Numbered from the stretch's first letter, positions 18,891 to 26,884 are shown. The stretch: DNA of 64,000 nt from Clostridia bacterium (GCA_017618055.1 JAFZVB010000014.1:135663-199662); one strand, 5' to 3'. The notes: a model not told the origin generated them from the sequence alone. Numbers and translations: made by a program.

Positions 18891-20411
18891 TTAGAACAAC
18901 TTCTTTAATCTTTGTAAGTATTCTTTACATTCACCCATAGAATCTTCACCGAAGAGTTCTGAGAGGTATAAGCACAAACCATCAATCTCATCACGAATGT
19001 AGGACAAGTTCAATGATTCAAACTTTCTAAGAATCTTATTACAGAGAACGTAGTCTAATCCATCTAATTCTGTACCACCACAACCAATGTATGAAGGAAC
19101 GAATTCTTTTAACTGTTTTACAATACGGTTACCAAATGCCAAACGGAAGTGTTTAATAACGTAGTCATCCAAAGTATTAATCTTATCTAGATTTTCTTGG
19201 GAAACTTTGTTCTTCTCTTTTGCTTCGTTAAACAAATCCTCTAAGTGTGTTGCACTCATCCAAATTGTATCTTGGTATGGAGCTTCAAAAGGAACACCTT
19301 TAGAGTTAATGTTAATTGGCATAGCTCTGTCGTAAACCTTATCTGAAATAGCGAATGTGGAGTCATCGTTATTAGCTGTTCCAATAAACCACATGTTTTG
19401 AGGTAATTGGAAACGGCCTTTTTCAATATGTTTAGGGTCATTAGGCCATCCAGATGGAACCAAGTCTACGATCCACTCATCTCTTGATGGCATTTCTAGA
19501 ATAGAAAGCATTTCAGCGAAGTAGTACTCAACTCTAGCGATGTTCATCTCGTCCAAGATTGTGAGGTAAATGTTTTTATTCCATGTAGCCTCATACATCT
19601 TCTTCAAAACTTCGGTTTCGTTGAAACGCTTGGTGAATTCGTTGAAGTATCCGAAAAGCTCTGTTCTATCACGCCATGATGGCTGAACAGATGCAATAGT
19701 TGCTGGGTTATTAAAGAAGATACCCATAGCGTGTGGAAGGGACGTTTTACCTGTACCAGAAATACCTTGTAAGATTAGAAGACGAGTTGTACTGAATCCA
19801 GCAATGAACAATCTAATAATTCTTGGTTCGTAGTAAAGACGCATCTTTGAACATGCGAAATTTCTGAACATATCACAAAGTTGTTCAAGTGTAATGGAAT
19901 CATCATACATTGGATCTACGTAATCTGCATAAAGTTGGTCAATTTCTGTAAGTTTGTAGAAACGAGATTCACCAGCAGCCTTAGCTTCTTCTTCACCAGG
20001 TTGACCTGAACCCTCTTCACCTTCTTCACCGTTATAGTTACCAATATCTGAAACTTTCATACCGAGAATTCTATCTTTCTCAGCAGACATCTTTATAATT
20101 TGCTTCTTTAAGTTAGCACATTCCTCTACTAAATCCTGAGGAAGTACAACATTTCTATTAATTCTAAGTAGTTTTCTTATTCCGAACACAGCCAGAACAA
20201 CGAGAGCAATGATAGCGACAACAATAAGTATAACGAAAATCATACCTACAGCCTTTTCGCCTGTGGACATTCCACCAAATAAGGAGAATGCTTCCACATA
20301 ACCTTCGTTGTAGAACATATGTATAAAGCCTCTAAAGATTGCACCTAATCCGTTGTCATAGAATGCTCCAAGGAAAGCTCTTAGAAATGTAAATACATTT
20401 TGAATATTCAT
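18891..20411 (-). CDS. Membrane-anchored McrB-like AAA+ ATPase
   Basis: A 506-residue protein with an N-terminal part containing one strong membrane segment (about 55-78) and an acidic Gly/Glu linker (about 126-148), then an AAA+ domain of the McrB/MoxR branch. Walker A is GISGTGKT (216-223), Walker B is ILDEMN (285-290), and sensor 1 lies in WFIGTANNDD with an arginine in SDKVYDRAMP. The stretch PSWRDRTELFGYFN is typical of McrB-like partners of DUF2357 proteins. A membrane anchor is not expected for a restriction motor. There is no DNA-recognition domain. It lies between signal peptidase and DUF2357 genes, so a role at the membrane is inferred. Confidence 0.85.
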   Translation of the reverse strand: MNIQNVFTFLRAFLGAFYDNGLGAIFRGFIHMFYNEGYVEAFSLFGGMSTGEKAVGMIFVILIVVAIIALVVLAVFGIRKLLRINRNVVLPQDLVEECANLKKQIIKMSAEKDRILGMKVSDIGNYNGEEGEEGSGQPGEEEAKAAGESRFYKLTEIDQLYADYVDPMYDDSITLEQLCDMFRNFACSKMRLYYEPRIIRLFIAGFSTTRLLILQGISGTGKTSLPHAMGIFFNNPATIASVQPSWRDRTELFGYFNEFTKRFNETEVLKKMYEATWNKNIYLTILDEMNIARVEYYFAEMLSILEMPSRDEWIVDLVPSGWPNDPKHIEKGRFQLPQNMWFIGTANNDDSTFAISDKVYDRAMPININSKGVPFEAPYQDTIWMSATHLEDLFNEAKEKNKVSQENLDKINTLDDYVIKHFRLAFGNRIVKQLKEFVPSYIGCGGTELDGLDYVLCNKILRKFESLNLSYIRDEIDGLCLYLSELFGEDSMGECKEYLQRLKKLF

Positions 20412-20539
20412 AATCTTACTATTTTCTTTTTAATCTACGAGTTTTTTCACGTCTATATGTGAAAATACTGTGTTTAGACAAAATTATCTTTGTACTGTGA
20501 GCTGTGAGTTTACCAAAAAAGAAAGAAGAATAAGGTTAA

Positions 20540-21457
20540 TTATTCCTCGTCCTTTTTATCTGCATCTTCTGCCACTTCTTCTTGAACTTCTTCTGATGAT
20601 TCTTCTGTTGGTGTTTCAGCGTCTGTAGGCTCTTCATTAGCCTCTTCTACTGATTCCTCGGCAGATTCTTCAACAGGAGCTTGTTGTTGTTCTGGAAGTG
20701 AAATGCCTTGAGATGCAAGATATTCTTGAGCGAGTCTTGCCTTTTCTTCTTCTGATAAATCATTAACTGCAACTTCTTGAGCTTTTGCAACCTTGTTCTT
20801 AACAAGTGAGTAGATAAGAACAGCAGCATATGCGACAAAGAGTAAGATTAATGGGAGTACGATAACTAGGAAGTATCTAATACTCTTTCCTGAAGCTGTC
20901 ATGTGTTCTTCATCATTCAACCAGTTGTTAATCTTACCTACACCCTTAAGTATCTTACCATAGGATTCAGAATTCCATTTGCCATCTGCACCCTTAACAC
21001 CTGGTGTTCCCCAAGTTGCGATAATGTTAGATTGTCCAACTAATCTTGTATCTGCGCTTGCTTCATGGTCACCTTGAGTTCTATATGAGTGTGTTCCGTT
21101 AGCACCATCTATAACTTCGATAATTCTGTGGGTGTTAACATAGGAAGTTTGTCCCATAATAACTCTGAATGTAATAACTTGACCAACTTGAAGTACTGTA
21201 GATCCATCATATTGTTTACAAACAATCATATCACCTACTTCAAAGGTACCTGACATAGAATCTGTTTTAACAGCAAGGAAATAATTCTTTCCAAGATGTG
21301 GTAGATTATCACTATTCGTTGATTGTGAAATTGACACTACTGATAAAACTAATGCGAATAAAATAATCAAAACACAAACCACATTCAAAACCCAATTCAA
21401 TGCAGTTTGTACTTTCTTTTGTTGAGGAGTTAACTCCTTTTTTGCTTTGCTAGGCAT
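20540..21457 (-). CDS. ER-type (SipW-like) signal peptidase I, first gene of the unit
   Basis: The 305-residue protein is a Ser-His signal peptidase. Ser67 lies in AVKTDSMSGTFEVGDM and His110 in YVNTHRIIEV, with VGQVITF and YRTQGDHE boxes. Membrane segments are at about 19-43 and 194-219. The last 85 residues are a cytoplasmic-looking tail starting NDLSEEEKARLAQEYLASQG and ending in a Glu-rich stretch. In Bacillus this enzyme class processes TasA-like matrix proteins. AAGGGG precedes the ATG. It is the first gene after a perfect promoter and a roughly 210-base leader; the AAA+ gene follows after 128 bases. Confidence 0.9.
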   Translation of the reverse strand: MPSKAKKELTPQQKKVQTALNWVLNVVCVLIILFALVLSVVSISQSTNSDNLPHLGKNYFLAVKTDSMSGTFEVGDMIVCKQYDGSTVLQVGQVITFRVIMGQTSYVNTHRIIEVIDGANGTHSYRTQGDHEASADTRLVGQSNIIATWGTPGVKGADGKWNSESYGKILKGVGKINNWLNDEEHMTASGKSIRYFLVIVLPLILLFVAYAAVLIYSLVKNKVAKAQEVAVNDLSEEEKARLAQEYLASQGISLPEQQQAPVEESAEESVEEANEEPTDAETPTEESSEEVQEEVAEDADKKDEE

Positions 21458-21668
21458 AAAAATACCCCTTAAATAAAACCTCTCACCATAAAACCCTAGA
21501 CTTCTTGTCCTTTTAATGCTTATGCACTTGTGTTTATATACATGAGCTCATATGCAGGCTGAACGTGCCATACCTAATGTCCTTTTAACGTAATAATACG
21601 CTTCACACGATCAACTTTGTTGTTCCGTTGGGCATATAACCCAACAGTATAGACTTATAACTATACTT
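21458..21668 (-). promoter_or_regulatory. Structured 5' leader of the signal peptidase/AAA+/DUF2357 unit
   Basis: The predicted transcript starts near 21668, immediately at two abutting hairpins: AGTATAG with CTATACT (21646-21667) and GTTGGG with CCCAAC (21627-21645). An 11-base repeat TTAAAAGGACA occurs twice (21578-21588 and 21506-21516). Two tiny reading frames overlap by ATGA: MARSACI (21548-21571) and MSSCI (21534-21551), on a 10-base palindrome ATGAGCTCAT. I match it to no known riboswitch. The layout suggests leader control, but this is inference. Confidence 0.4.
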
Positions 21669-21674
21669 ATTGAA

Positions 21675-21703
21675 ATTATAATTAATAAATATACGGGTGT
21701 CAA
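21675..21703 (-). promoter_or_regulatory. Perfect consensus sigma-A promoter
   Basis: TTGACA (21698-21703), 17 bases, TATAAT (21675-21680) on the minus strand, an exact match to both consensus boxes at ideal spacing. It drives the signal peptidase/AAA+/DUF2357/signal peptidase unit and is the best-matched promoter seen in the window. Confidence 0.85.
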
Positions 21704-21915
21704 GAGTCGAAAATGACCATAATCCCCTATTTTCTTAACTTTTTAGAACAAAATTATTAATTTCACCTCATAATTACTCTATTTTTAATCATTTTCTCCC
21801 ATATCATCTTCATCTTTTTCATTTACGAATGAGTTATTTCGGTTAAAAAGAAGAAAAGTACCTCTTTTTAGAGATTGTTAATGTGATAACTCTTAATTAT
21901 GGTGATGAGTATCAA

Positions 21916-22698
21916 TTATCTTTTAGGACAATTATTAAAGGTCAACTTTGTGTCTTTTATAACACTTTTCCAAAAATTAGTAGAAAAATAATCCAATATG
22001 AACTCAGGGAAAGCACTTAATACAAAAACAGTCTCGGGTAAATATGATGAATATTCCTGATCGAAAATCGTACTGGGAGTAATATGTTTTCTGTAATATG
22101 TTTCTATAAAATCATCTAACTCAAACAAACACTTAATTCTCATTTGGAAAATGTTTAAAATATTTTTCCATTTATTTTTGTCATATTTTTTTGTTTCAGC
22201 TGTTTTTGGATTTGCTCCAGTTAGGGTTTTATAATCTTTAATGTTCTTTCTGTCAACTATACAACCAGTAATTGAATCACAATAACCTTCTTTATAATCT
22301 CTTAATGCCTCAACCATTGGATAACTTAAATACATTTTCCCATTCTCTGTTTCATTATTAAAAAAATCCAATAATTCTCTAATTACTTGAATGGGGTTTG
22401 TTAACTTCTTTAAGTTTGCTTGTTGTATATCCAAATCAAAGAACATATATGTTTCAGAAACTTGTTGTCTTGTAACTCCATCCAATTTCTTGGCATTATC
22501 TGGGTCTTCTCTTAATAATTCAATTAAATCCAAATTCTCATCTTTTTTTAGTATTTGATATAACATATAGATATTTAGTTTTGCAGAAAGAGATATTATA
22601 CGAAAATCCGCATCCTTAAAGAAGATATTTTGCACATTCCCAAAATATCCCAAATCTCTTTCTCCTTCACAAATAAATATCTTTATATCCTTAGCCAC
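21916..22698 (-). CDS. TOPRIM-like protein paired with an SMC-like ATPase
   Basis: A 260-residue protein of a family I cannot name firmly. The N-terminal strand and acidic motif IKIFICEGERDLGYFG and the later strand with Asp-x-Asp, TYMFFDLDIQQ, look like the two metal sites of a TOPRIM nuclease, as in RloB, DUF4435/AriB or AbiL second subunits. MYLSYPMVEALRDY follows at the place of the third conserved block of RloB-like proteins. The gene overlaps the upstream ATPase gene by eight bases. It is not closely similar to the other TOPRIM-like protein at 12774-13328, so the two modules seem independent. Function as an abortive-infection effector is inference. Confidence 0.65.
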   Translation of the reverse strand: MAKDIKIFICEGERDLGYFGNVQNIFFKDADFRIISLSAKLNIYMLYQILKKDENLDLIELLREDPDNAKKLDGVTRQQVSETYMFFDLDIQQANLKKLTNPIQVIRELLDFFNNETENGKMYLSYPMVEALRDYKEGYCDSITGCIVDRKNIKDYKTLTGANPKTAETKKYDKNKWKNILNIFQMRIKCLFELDDFIETYYRKHITPSTIFDQEYSSYLPETVFVLSAFPEFILDYFSTNFWKSVIKDTKLTFNNCPKR

Positions 22699-23788
22699 TG
22701 AAACATCCTGCCTTGTACATTTTTTGTAAATTATGAGCTTTGCGTAGTTCTTTATCCGTAAGATTTACTAGAGCATTAATTTTGTTGTTTTCAATATGGA
22801 AATAACAATCTGGTCTAAGAATATCATTGGATAATAAGTCCGTATTATGTGTTGTTAATAAAACTTGAGCCTTTAATAAACTTACTGTCTTCAGTATGTC
22901 TTGAGATAATTCAAAGTGATAAAAAGCATCAAATTCATCCATAAATACAAAAGAGGTTTCTTGCATACGAATATACCAGTAATAGAACAATGTCATACTC
23001 ATAGTCCCAGTTGAAGCAATTCTAGAAAACTCTCCCATTTTATTCCCAAACTTAACAACCAATATTTTTTGCCCCAAATTATCTACAACATCTAAGTCAT
23101 AATTGATGTCTTGTTGTTTAAGGAAAATTTCAAATTCTTTAACTTTATTCTTTTTTATAATACCTTGTGTAATATCTTCTATTCCAGAAACAAGTCCTTG
23201 ATATCTATTTTGCTGTAGAGAGTAGAATAAGAGCATATGATTTACAAAATAAGAAAAATCATTAAATACTTTATTCTGTTCATTGTCTACCAACAAGGAA
23301 CTATTCATAATGTATTTAACTCTAGAAATGTTTGAGTCCGTTTTTAATTTCAATGATTCCGCTCCTTCTAGTGACACATATCCATTATTTGAATCATAGT
23401 TATAATTAATGACTTCGTTTCCATCTATGATGACTATTTCATTAGTTAAAGTTTGAGCATCTTTTTTTGAATATTTATATATTAGCTCATGACCGGAAAA
23501 ACTAAAATAGTATTCAAAATCTGCAGTAGGTTTATTTGAACTAAGATTAAGATAATATAAATATTTGTCCAACATCTTCTCATTATCTGTCAAATGAATA
23601 ACTATATCAAAAATAGCCAAACCTAGATTTGATTTTCCAGAACCATTAATCCCATAAAATACACCTGTTTTTATACAATTGTCTTTTATTAGATGTTCAT
23701 TGAATTCAAAATGAAGAGGTTTAGATAAATCCAATTCAGTTCTTGTTTTAAAGTTTTTAAAATTAGTTACTATGAATTTCTTAAGCAT
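22691..23788 (-). CDS. SMC/ABC-like AAA ATPase (AAA_15/AAA_21 type)
   Basis: The 365-residue protein begins MLKKFIVTNFKNFK, the typical start of RloA/AbiL-type ATPases. It shows Walker A VFYGINGSGKSN, a signature region IASTGTMSMTLFYYW, Walker B SFVFMDEFDAFYH and H-loop VLLTTHNTDLLSND. It is shorter than the 13312-14583 ATPase and differs in sequence. GGAG lies nine bases before the ATG, and a good promoter lies 30 bases further up. With the overlapping TOPRIM-like gene it forms a two-gene candidate defence module. Confidence 0.85.
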   Translation of the reverse strand: MLKKFIVTNFKNFKTRTELDLSKPLHFEFNEHLIKDNCIKTGVFYGINGSGKSNLGLAIFDIVIHLTDNEKMLDKYLYYLNLSSNKPTADFEYYFSFSGHELIYKYSKKDAQTLTNEIVIIDGNEVINYNYDSNNGYVSLEGAESLKLKTDSNISRVKYIMNSSLLVDNEQNKVFNDFSYFVNHMLLFYSLQQNRYQGLVSGIEDITQGIIKKNKVKEFEIFLKQQDINYDLDVVDNLGQKILVVKFGNKMGEFSRIASTGTMSMTLFYYWYIRMQETSFVFMDEFDAFYHFELSQDILKTVSLLKAQVLLTTHNTDLLSNDILRPDCYFHIENNKINALVNLTDKELRKAHNLQKMYKAGCFSG

Positions 23789-23820
23789 TTTTGCATTCTC
23801 CGATACCTTTTTGTAACTAT

Positions 23821-23849
23821 ATTATCTCATCTATATTTGACAAAGTCAA
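23821..23849 (-). promoter_or_regulatory. Promoter of the second ATPase/TOPRIM-like pair
   Basis: TTGACT (23844-23849), 17 bases, GATAAT (23821-23826) on the minus strand, about 33 bases before the ATG. The pair has its own promoter. Confidence 0.65.
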
Positions 23850-23956
23850 CAATGTTCGTATTTTTTTTACGGATAATTCGGAAATATTTTTCGGATGATT
23901 TTTTTGTGATTGGGTTTCTTCATTTATGTAGATATACGAATAAGTTAGTCAAAAAT

Positions 23957-24064
23957 CAATTCTGGGAGAAAAATTAAATAATCCCAAAAGGAGTTAAATA
24001 TGAAAAAGAAAGGTTTGATTATAGCTACAATAGTAATGGTGCTCCTACTCGCAGTATCCCTTAA
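23957..24064 (+). repeat. Left arm of a 1.1-kb-spaced inverted repeat (5' leader plus signal peptide)
   Basis: This segment matches the reverse complement of 25214-25319 at about 90% by eye, with one two-base indel. It covers the leader (CAATTCTGGGAG ... AAAGGAGTTAAAT) and the first 21 codons of the SipW-cognate gene. A leader stem TGGGA/TCCCA just before the ribosome binding site is kept in both copies although its loop differs in length. Confidence 0.85.
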
Positions 24065-24075
24065 TTCATATTTTT
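24000..24075 (+). pseudogene. Truncated second copy of the SipW-cognate secreted protein gene
   Basis: On the plus strand an intact ribosome binding site and ATG are followed by a signal peptide that matches the one at 25278 in 20 of 21 residues (MKKKGLIIATIVMVL...). After AVSL the frame changes into unrelated AT-rich residues, without the TYAWF motif or a mature domain. It then runs into the terminator of the opposing gene. Codon differences from the intact copy are mostly synonymous, so it was probably once a full gene and lost its body by deletion or rearrangement. Confidence 0.75.
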
Positions 24076-24139
24076 TAAATCATATGTTTGATGTTTTTGA
24101 GGTGTCAATATTTATAAATTTTTCTTGTTTAAAAAATAC

Positions 24140-24168
24140 AAAAAAAGGATCGCCATTTCTGACGACCC
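24140..24168 (-). terminator. Terminator of the SipW-cognate gene
   Basis: GGGTCGTC pairs with GGCGATCC (two G-T pairs) and is followed by seven T on the minus strand, about 25 bases after the stop codon at 24193. Confidence 0.75.
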
Positions 24169-24192
24169 TCTTCATAGTTATTAGTTTATGCA

Positions 24193-25278
24193 CTATTGGC
24201 CACCAACTTTAGTATTGGTAATTGAGAATAAAATTCCACATTCTGAACCAAGTGCTGAGTTAATACAGTCTGTATCTGTTCCATCATAGAAGATATAGAT
24301 TTCTACTTGGTGAACTGTATCTGCAGCCATTGCTGTATTAGTTGTTCCAAATGGAATATCGATTTCTTTCCATCCAGCATTTAGTACTGTTGTATCTGTG
24401 TATGTTGCAACATTATAATGAGCATTTAATGCAGCACCAACTGTACTTGCTTGTGAAATATTTGTCTTTGTTGTGTTATATGTGATAGCAGTATTTTCAC
24501 CATATGTGGTATAAATTTGACCACCAGCAAATGAACCACCATCAATACTATAATAACAATATAAAGCAGCTTCTACACCAATAGCATTCTTGTTTGTGCC
24601 TGGATTTACAAACAATGAAACGGTGATTGTATCAATTGTTGCAATAGATGGAGAAACACCGAGAACAAAGTGTAAGTAGTCTGTATTTTGAATTGCAGCT
24701 TCAACTGATGTTGCATCATAAACTGCTGAAGAAGAACCACTTGCCTTAATAATTGTTTCACCAGAAGATGTTCCTGGAGTGAACTTTCCTGCTGTACCAG
24801 CTGTTCCAGAAGCAGTGTATGTTGTTGTCTCAGAAGTATATGTTGATTGGTTTTCTGATGTAATTGCGATATATGCATCATTAACTCTTACATAATGTCC
24901 TGGTGTAACTGATGCTGTTTGGTCTGCTGTATAAGATAATGTACTTGGTGTACCATAACCTGTTGCTTTTGCAATAGATGCTAAAGATAATCCTGTATTA
25001 AGTTCAAATCCCATTCCTGGATCACCTGTCCATGGTGTTGCTGAATCAGCCCAAGTTAAAGAACCAGAAACAAATGCATCTTGGTTTGCGCCTGCTGCAT
25101 ATGTGTTATCTGCTTTCATACCAACTTTAACGTCAGCACCAGCTGCTGCTTTAACAGTAATGCTTTCAATTGTTGTTGCTGCTGTGGTTGTGAACCATGC
25201 ATAAGTTGCTGTAGTAAGTGATACTGCTAATACAAGTACCATTACTATTGTTGCTATAATCAAACCTTTCTTTTTCAT
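24193..25278 (-). CDS. SipW-cognate secreted protein, CalY/TasA-like
   Basis: The 361-residue protein has the SipW-type signal sequence: MKKKG, a hydrophobic core (IIATIVMVLVLAVSL), then TTATYAWFTTTA, the T-Y-A-W-F motif of TasA/CalY-like substrates. The mature part is very rich in Thr, Ala, Ser and Gly, poor in Lys and Arg, with beta-strand-like pieces and two cysteines near the end (TDCINSALGSECG). It is a candidate substrate of the two ER-type signal peptidases encoded 3-10 kb away, and may be a fibre or matrix protein (inference). AAGGAG precedes the ATG. The 5' end lies in an inverted repeat. Confidence 0.85.
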   Translation of the reverse strand: MKKKGLIIATIVMVLVLAVSLTTATYAWFTTTAATTIESITVKAAAGADVKVGMKADNTYAAGANQDAFVSGSLTWADSATPWTGDPGMGFELNTGLSLASIAKATGYGTPSTLSYTADQTASVTPGHYVRVNDAYIAITSENQSTYTSETTTYTASGTAGTAGKFTPGTSSGETIIKASGSSSAVYDATSVEAAIQNTDYLHFVLGVSPSIATIDTITVSLFVNPGTNKNAIGVEAALYCYYSIDGGSFAGGQIYTTYGENTAITYNTTKTNISQASTVGAALNAHYNVATYTDTTVLNAGWKEIDIPFGTTNTAMAADTVHQVEIYIFYDGTDTDCINSALGSECGILFSITNTKVGGQ

Positions 25279-25319
25279 ATTTAACTCCTTTTGGGATCTT
25301 AATTTTTCTCCCAGAATTG
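25214..25319 (-). repeat. Right arm of the inverted repeat
   Basis: Partner of 23957-24064. It contains the leader, ribosome binding site and signal-peptide codons of the intact SipW-cognate gene. Confidence 0.85.
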
Positions 25320-25390
25320 TTTTTCACGATTTTTGCTACCCTAGTTCTGGGCATAGTACTCCAGTTCTAGTTAAATATATAATATTATAT

Positions 25391-25420
25391 ATTATATGAA
25401 AGATAAATAATTTATTGGAA
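25391..25420 (-). promoter_or_regulatory. Candidate promoter of the SipW-cognate gene
   Basis: TATAAT (25391-25396) with a weak -35 TTCCAA (25415-25420) at 18 bases, about 110 bases before the ATG. It lies outside the inverted repeat. Confidence 0.4.
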
Positions 25421-25636
25421 AAATTTTTGTAATTATTCAAAATTTTCTTGGTTTTTGGTATTATTTTATTTATTTCTGCATAAATATAATATTCTTTTAA
25501 CATTATTATTGTATTATTATGCGCTTTTTTGTTGTTTTGTCTTAATTTCACTTTTATTTTTGCATAAACACCTATTATATTTGTATAAAAGTATATTAAT
25601 TACTATATCCTGCGCATATATACGTGTGTATATGAA

Positions 25637-25660
25637 TTTTGCCAGATTAACCTGGCAAAA
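25637..25660 (-). terminator. Hairpin after the 25688-26860 gene
   Basis: A perfect nine-base stem TTTTGCCAG/CTGGCAAAA lies about 30 bases after the stop codon. The T-run is short, so termination may be incomplete. Confidence 0.5.
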
Positions 25661-25687
25661 AGATATAATATTTTTTATATATTTATT

Positions 25688-26860
25688 TTAAAGTACTTGG
25701 AAGTCTATTCCAAGGGATACATAACTATCAAGAGCATCATCATTGCAATCAAAGTCACTTCCCTCTATCCATACAACGACAATGAATCTAACGACTTCTT
25801 CTGGAACCAAATATGATTGATATTCAAATACTGTGTCCTCACTTGCAAATGGAATTGTATCTTTAAAACCATTCATCACATCGAATTCATTCCATTCGTA
25901 ATCTAAATCAAACTTTTTGTTTGCATCATCAACCATCTTATTTGGATATGCCCACTTCTCTGGAACACTTGTTGGCTTGTTTCCATCTTCATCTGTCATA
26001 TTAAATAATTGGTATTGCATATCAATTACTGCTTCATTAGATGTAGCTGTTGCATATACACCAGAATGTTTTGTATCTTCTATGTGATCTGCTATGTTTC
26101 CGAATTCTTCTATCCACATTACTCTAACTGCATCTACTATTCCATAATTCCTTGTTTGTCCACTAGCTTCAACTTTCATTCTAATATTGAAGTCAATGTT
26201 TTCAGTCATAATACTAGATGTATTTTTAAGCATAAATGAGAATGCAATGTAGAGATCATCCTTTGTAGAAAGCATACCATTTACAGATTCATCTTGAGAT
26301 GTTGAAGAAATCATTGCAACTAGTTCTTCATAATTTGGAACAGTTTGCTCAGATAACTCATTTTTCTCATATTCAGGATTATAAGATATGTTCCACATAT
26401 TATCTGGACCATCAACATTTAGTTTAGGAGCCCAAATATCACCATCACTAGAAAGTGAGATTGTTCTTTCATCTTTTGATGTTGCTGTGATACGAATGGA
26501 GTTCTCTTCTATGAACAATAACATGACATAAACAACAGATGTTAAGAGCAAAGATAAAACAAGGATAAGAGCAAGAACTCTTGTAACCTTCTTTCTAGTT
26601 AACTCTCTCTTTACTCTCTTGTTTGCAATAATGGAATCTTCCCATTCCTTTTGCGCTTTCTCTTTTGCACTTAGGGATTCTCTCTCTGCTTTTGCATTCT
26701 CTTTGGCACTTTTCTTGTCTTTCTTACCCTTCTTTTCCTCTTTTTCTGCATTCTCTGCATTATTAGATTGAGCAACTTCTTCGTTTTGCTCTGCTGGATT
26801 TGAAGTCTCTTGAGACTCAACTGCCTCGTTTTGAGTTACATCCCTCTCTTCATCTGCCAT
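25688..26860 (-). CDS. Single-pass membrane protein with exported beta-rich domain, unknown
   Basis: I do not recognise the family. The 390-residue protein has a cytoplasmic N-terminal part (1-90) rich in Glu, Lys, Ala and Asn, one membrane segment (about 94-116), and an exported domain starting ITATSKDERTISLSSDGDIW. The exported part looks beta-rich and ends with EVVRFIVVVWIEGSDFDCND. That ending recalls the IYIFYDGTDTDCIN end of the adjacent SipW-cognate protein, so the two may share a fold. The membrane segment lacks the SipW cleavage motif. It is 24 bases after the degenerate EAL gene, with AAGGAG before its ATG, so the two are an operon. Confidence 0.7.
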   Translation of the reverse strand: MADEERDVTQNEAVESQETSNPAEQNEEVAQSNNAENAEKEEKKGKKDKKSAKENAKAERESLSAKEKAQKEWEDSIIANKRVKRELTRKKVTRVLALILVLSLLLTSVVYVMLLFIEENSIRITATSKDERTISLSSDGDIWAPKLNVDGPDNMWNISYNPEYEKNELSEQTVPNYEELVAMISSTSQDESVNGMLSTKDDLYIAFSFMLKNTSSIMTENIDFNIRMKVEASGQTRNYGIVDAVRVMWIEEFGNIADHIEDTKHSGVYATATSNEAVIDMQYQLFNMTDEDGNKPTSVPEKWAYPNKMVDDANKKFDLDYEWNEFDVMNGFKDTIPFASEDTVFEYQSYLVPEEVVRFIVVVWIEGSDFDCNDDALDSYVSLGIDFQVL

Positions 26861-26884
26861 AGGATTCTCTCCTTAGTACACTTC

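Larger units (their letters stand above)
25279..25687. other. Gene-free 409-base stretch with promoter and hairpin
   Basis: It holds the right arm of the inverted repeat, a candidate promoter (25391-25420), two related 10-mers CTAGTTCTGG and CCAGTTCTAG (25341-25370) that could form an interrupted dyad, and a hairpin after the upstream gene (25637-25660). The rest is about 80% A+T. A 78-codon plus-strand frame here is hydrophobic low-complexity and not convincing. Confidence 0.5.

Noticed and set aside
21458-21668. Known riboswitch (c-di-GMP, SAM, glycine or T-box)
   Set aside because: None of the conserved core motifs of these classes could be found in the leader by eye.
24193-25278. Possible insertion sequence, because the segment is flanked by inverted repeats
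   Set aside because: The repeats are gene starts (leader plus signal peptide), no transposase is encoded inside, and no target-site duplication was seen.
25455-25691. Plus-strand hydrophobic frame of 78 codons
   Set aside because: AT-driven low complexity, no ribosome binding site, overlaps the hairpin after the neighbouring gene.
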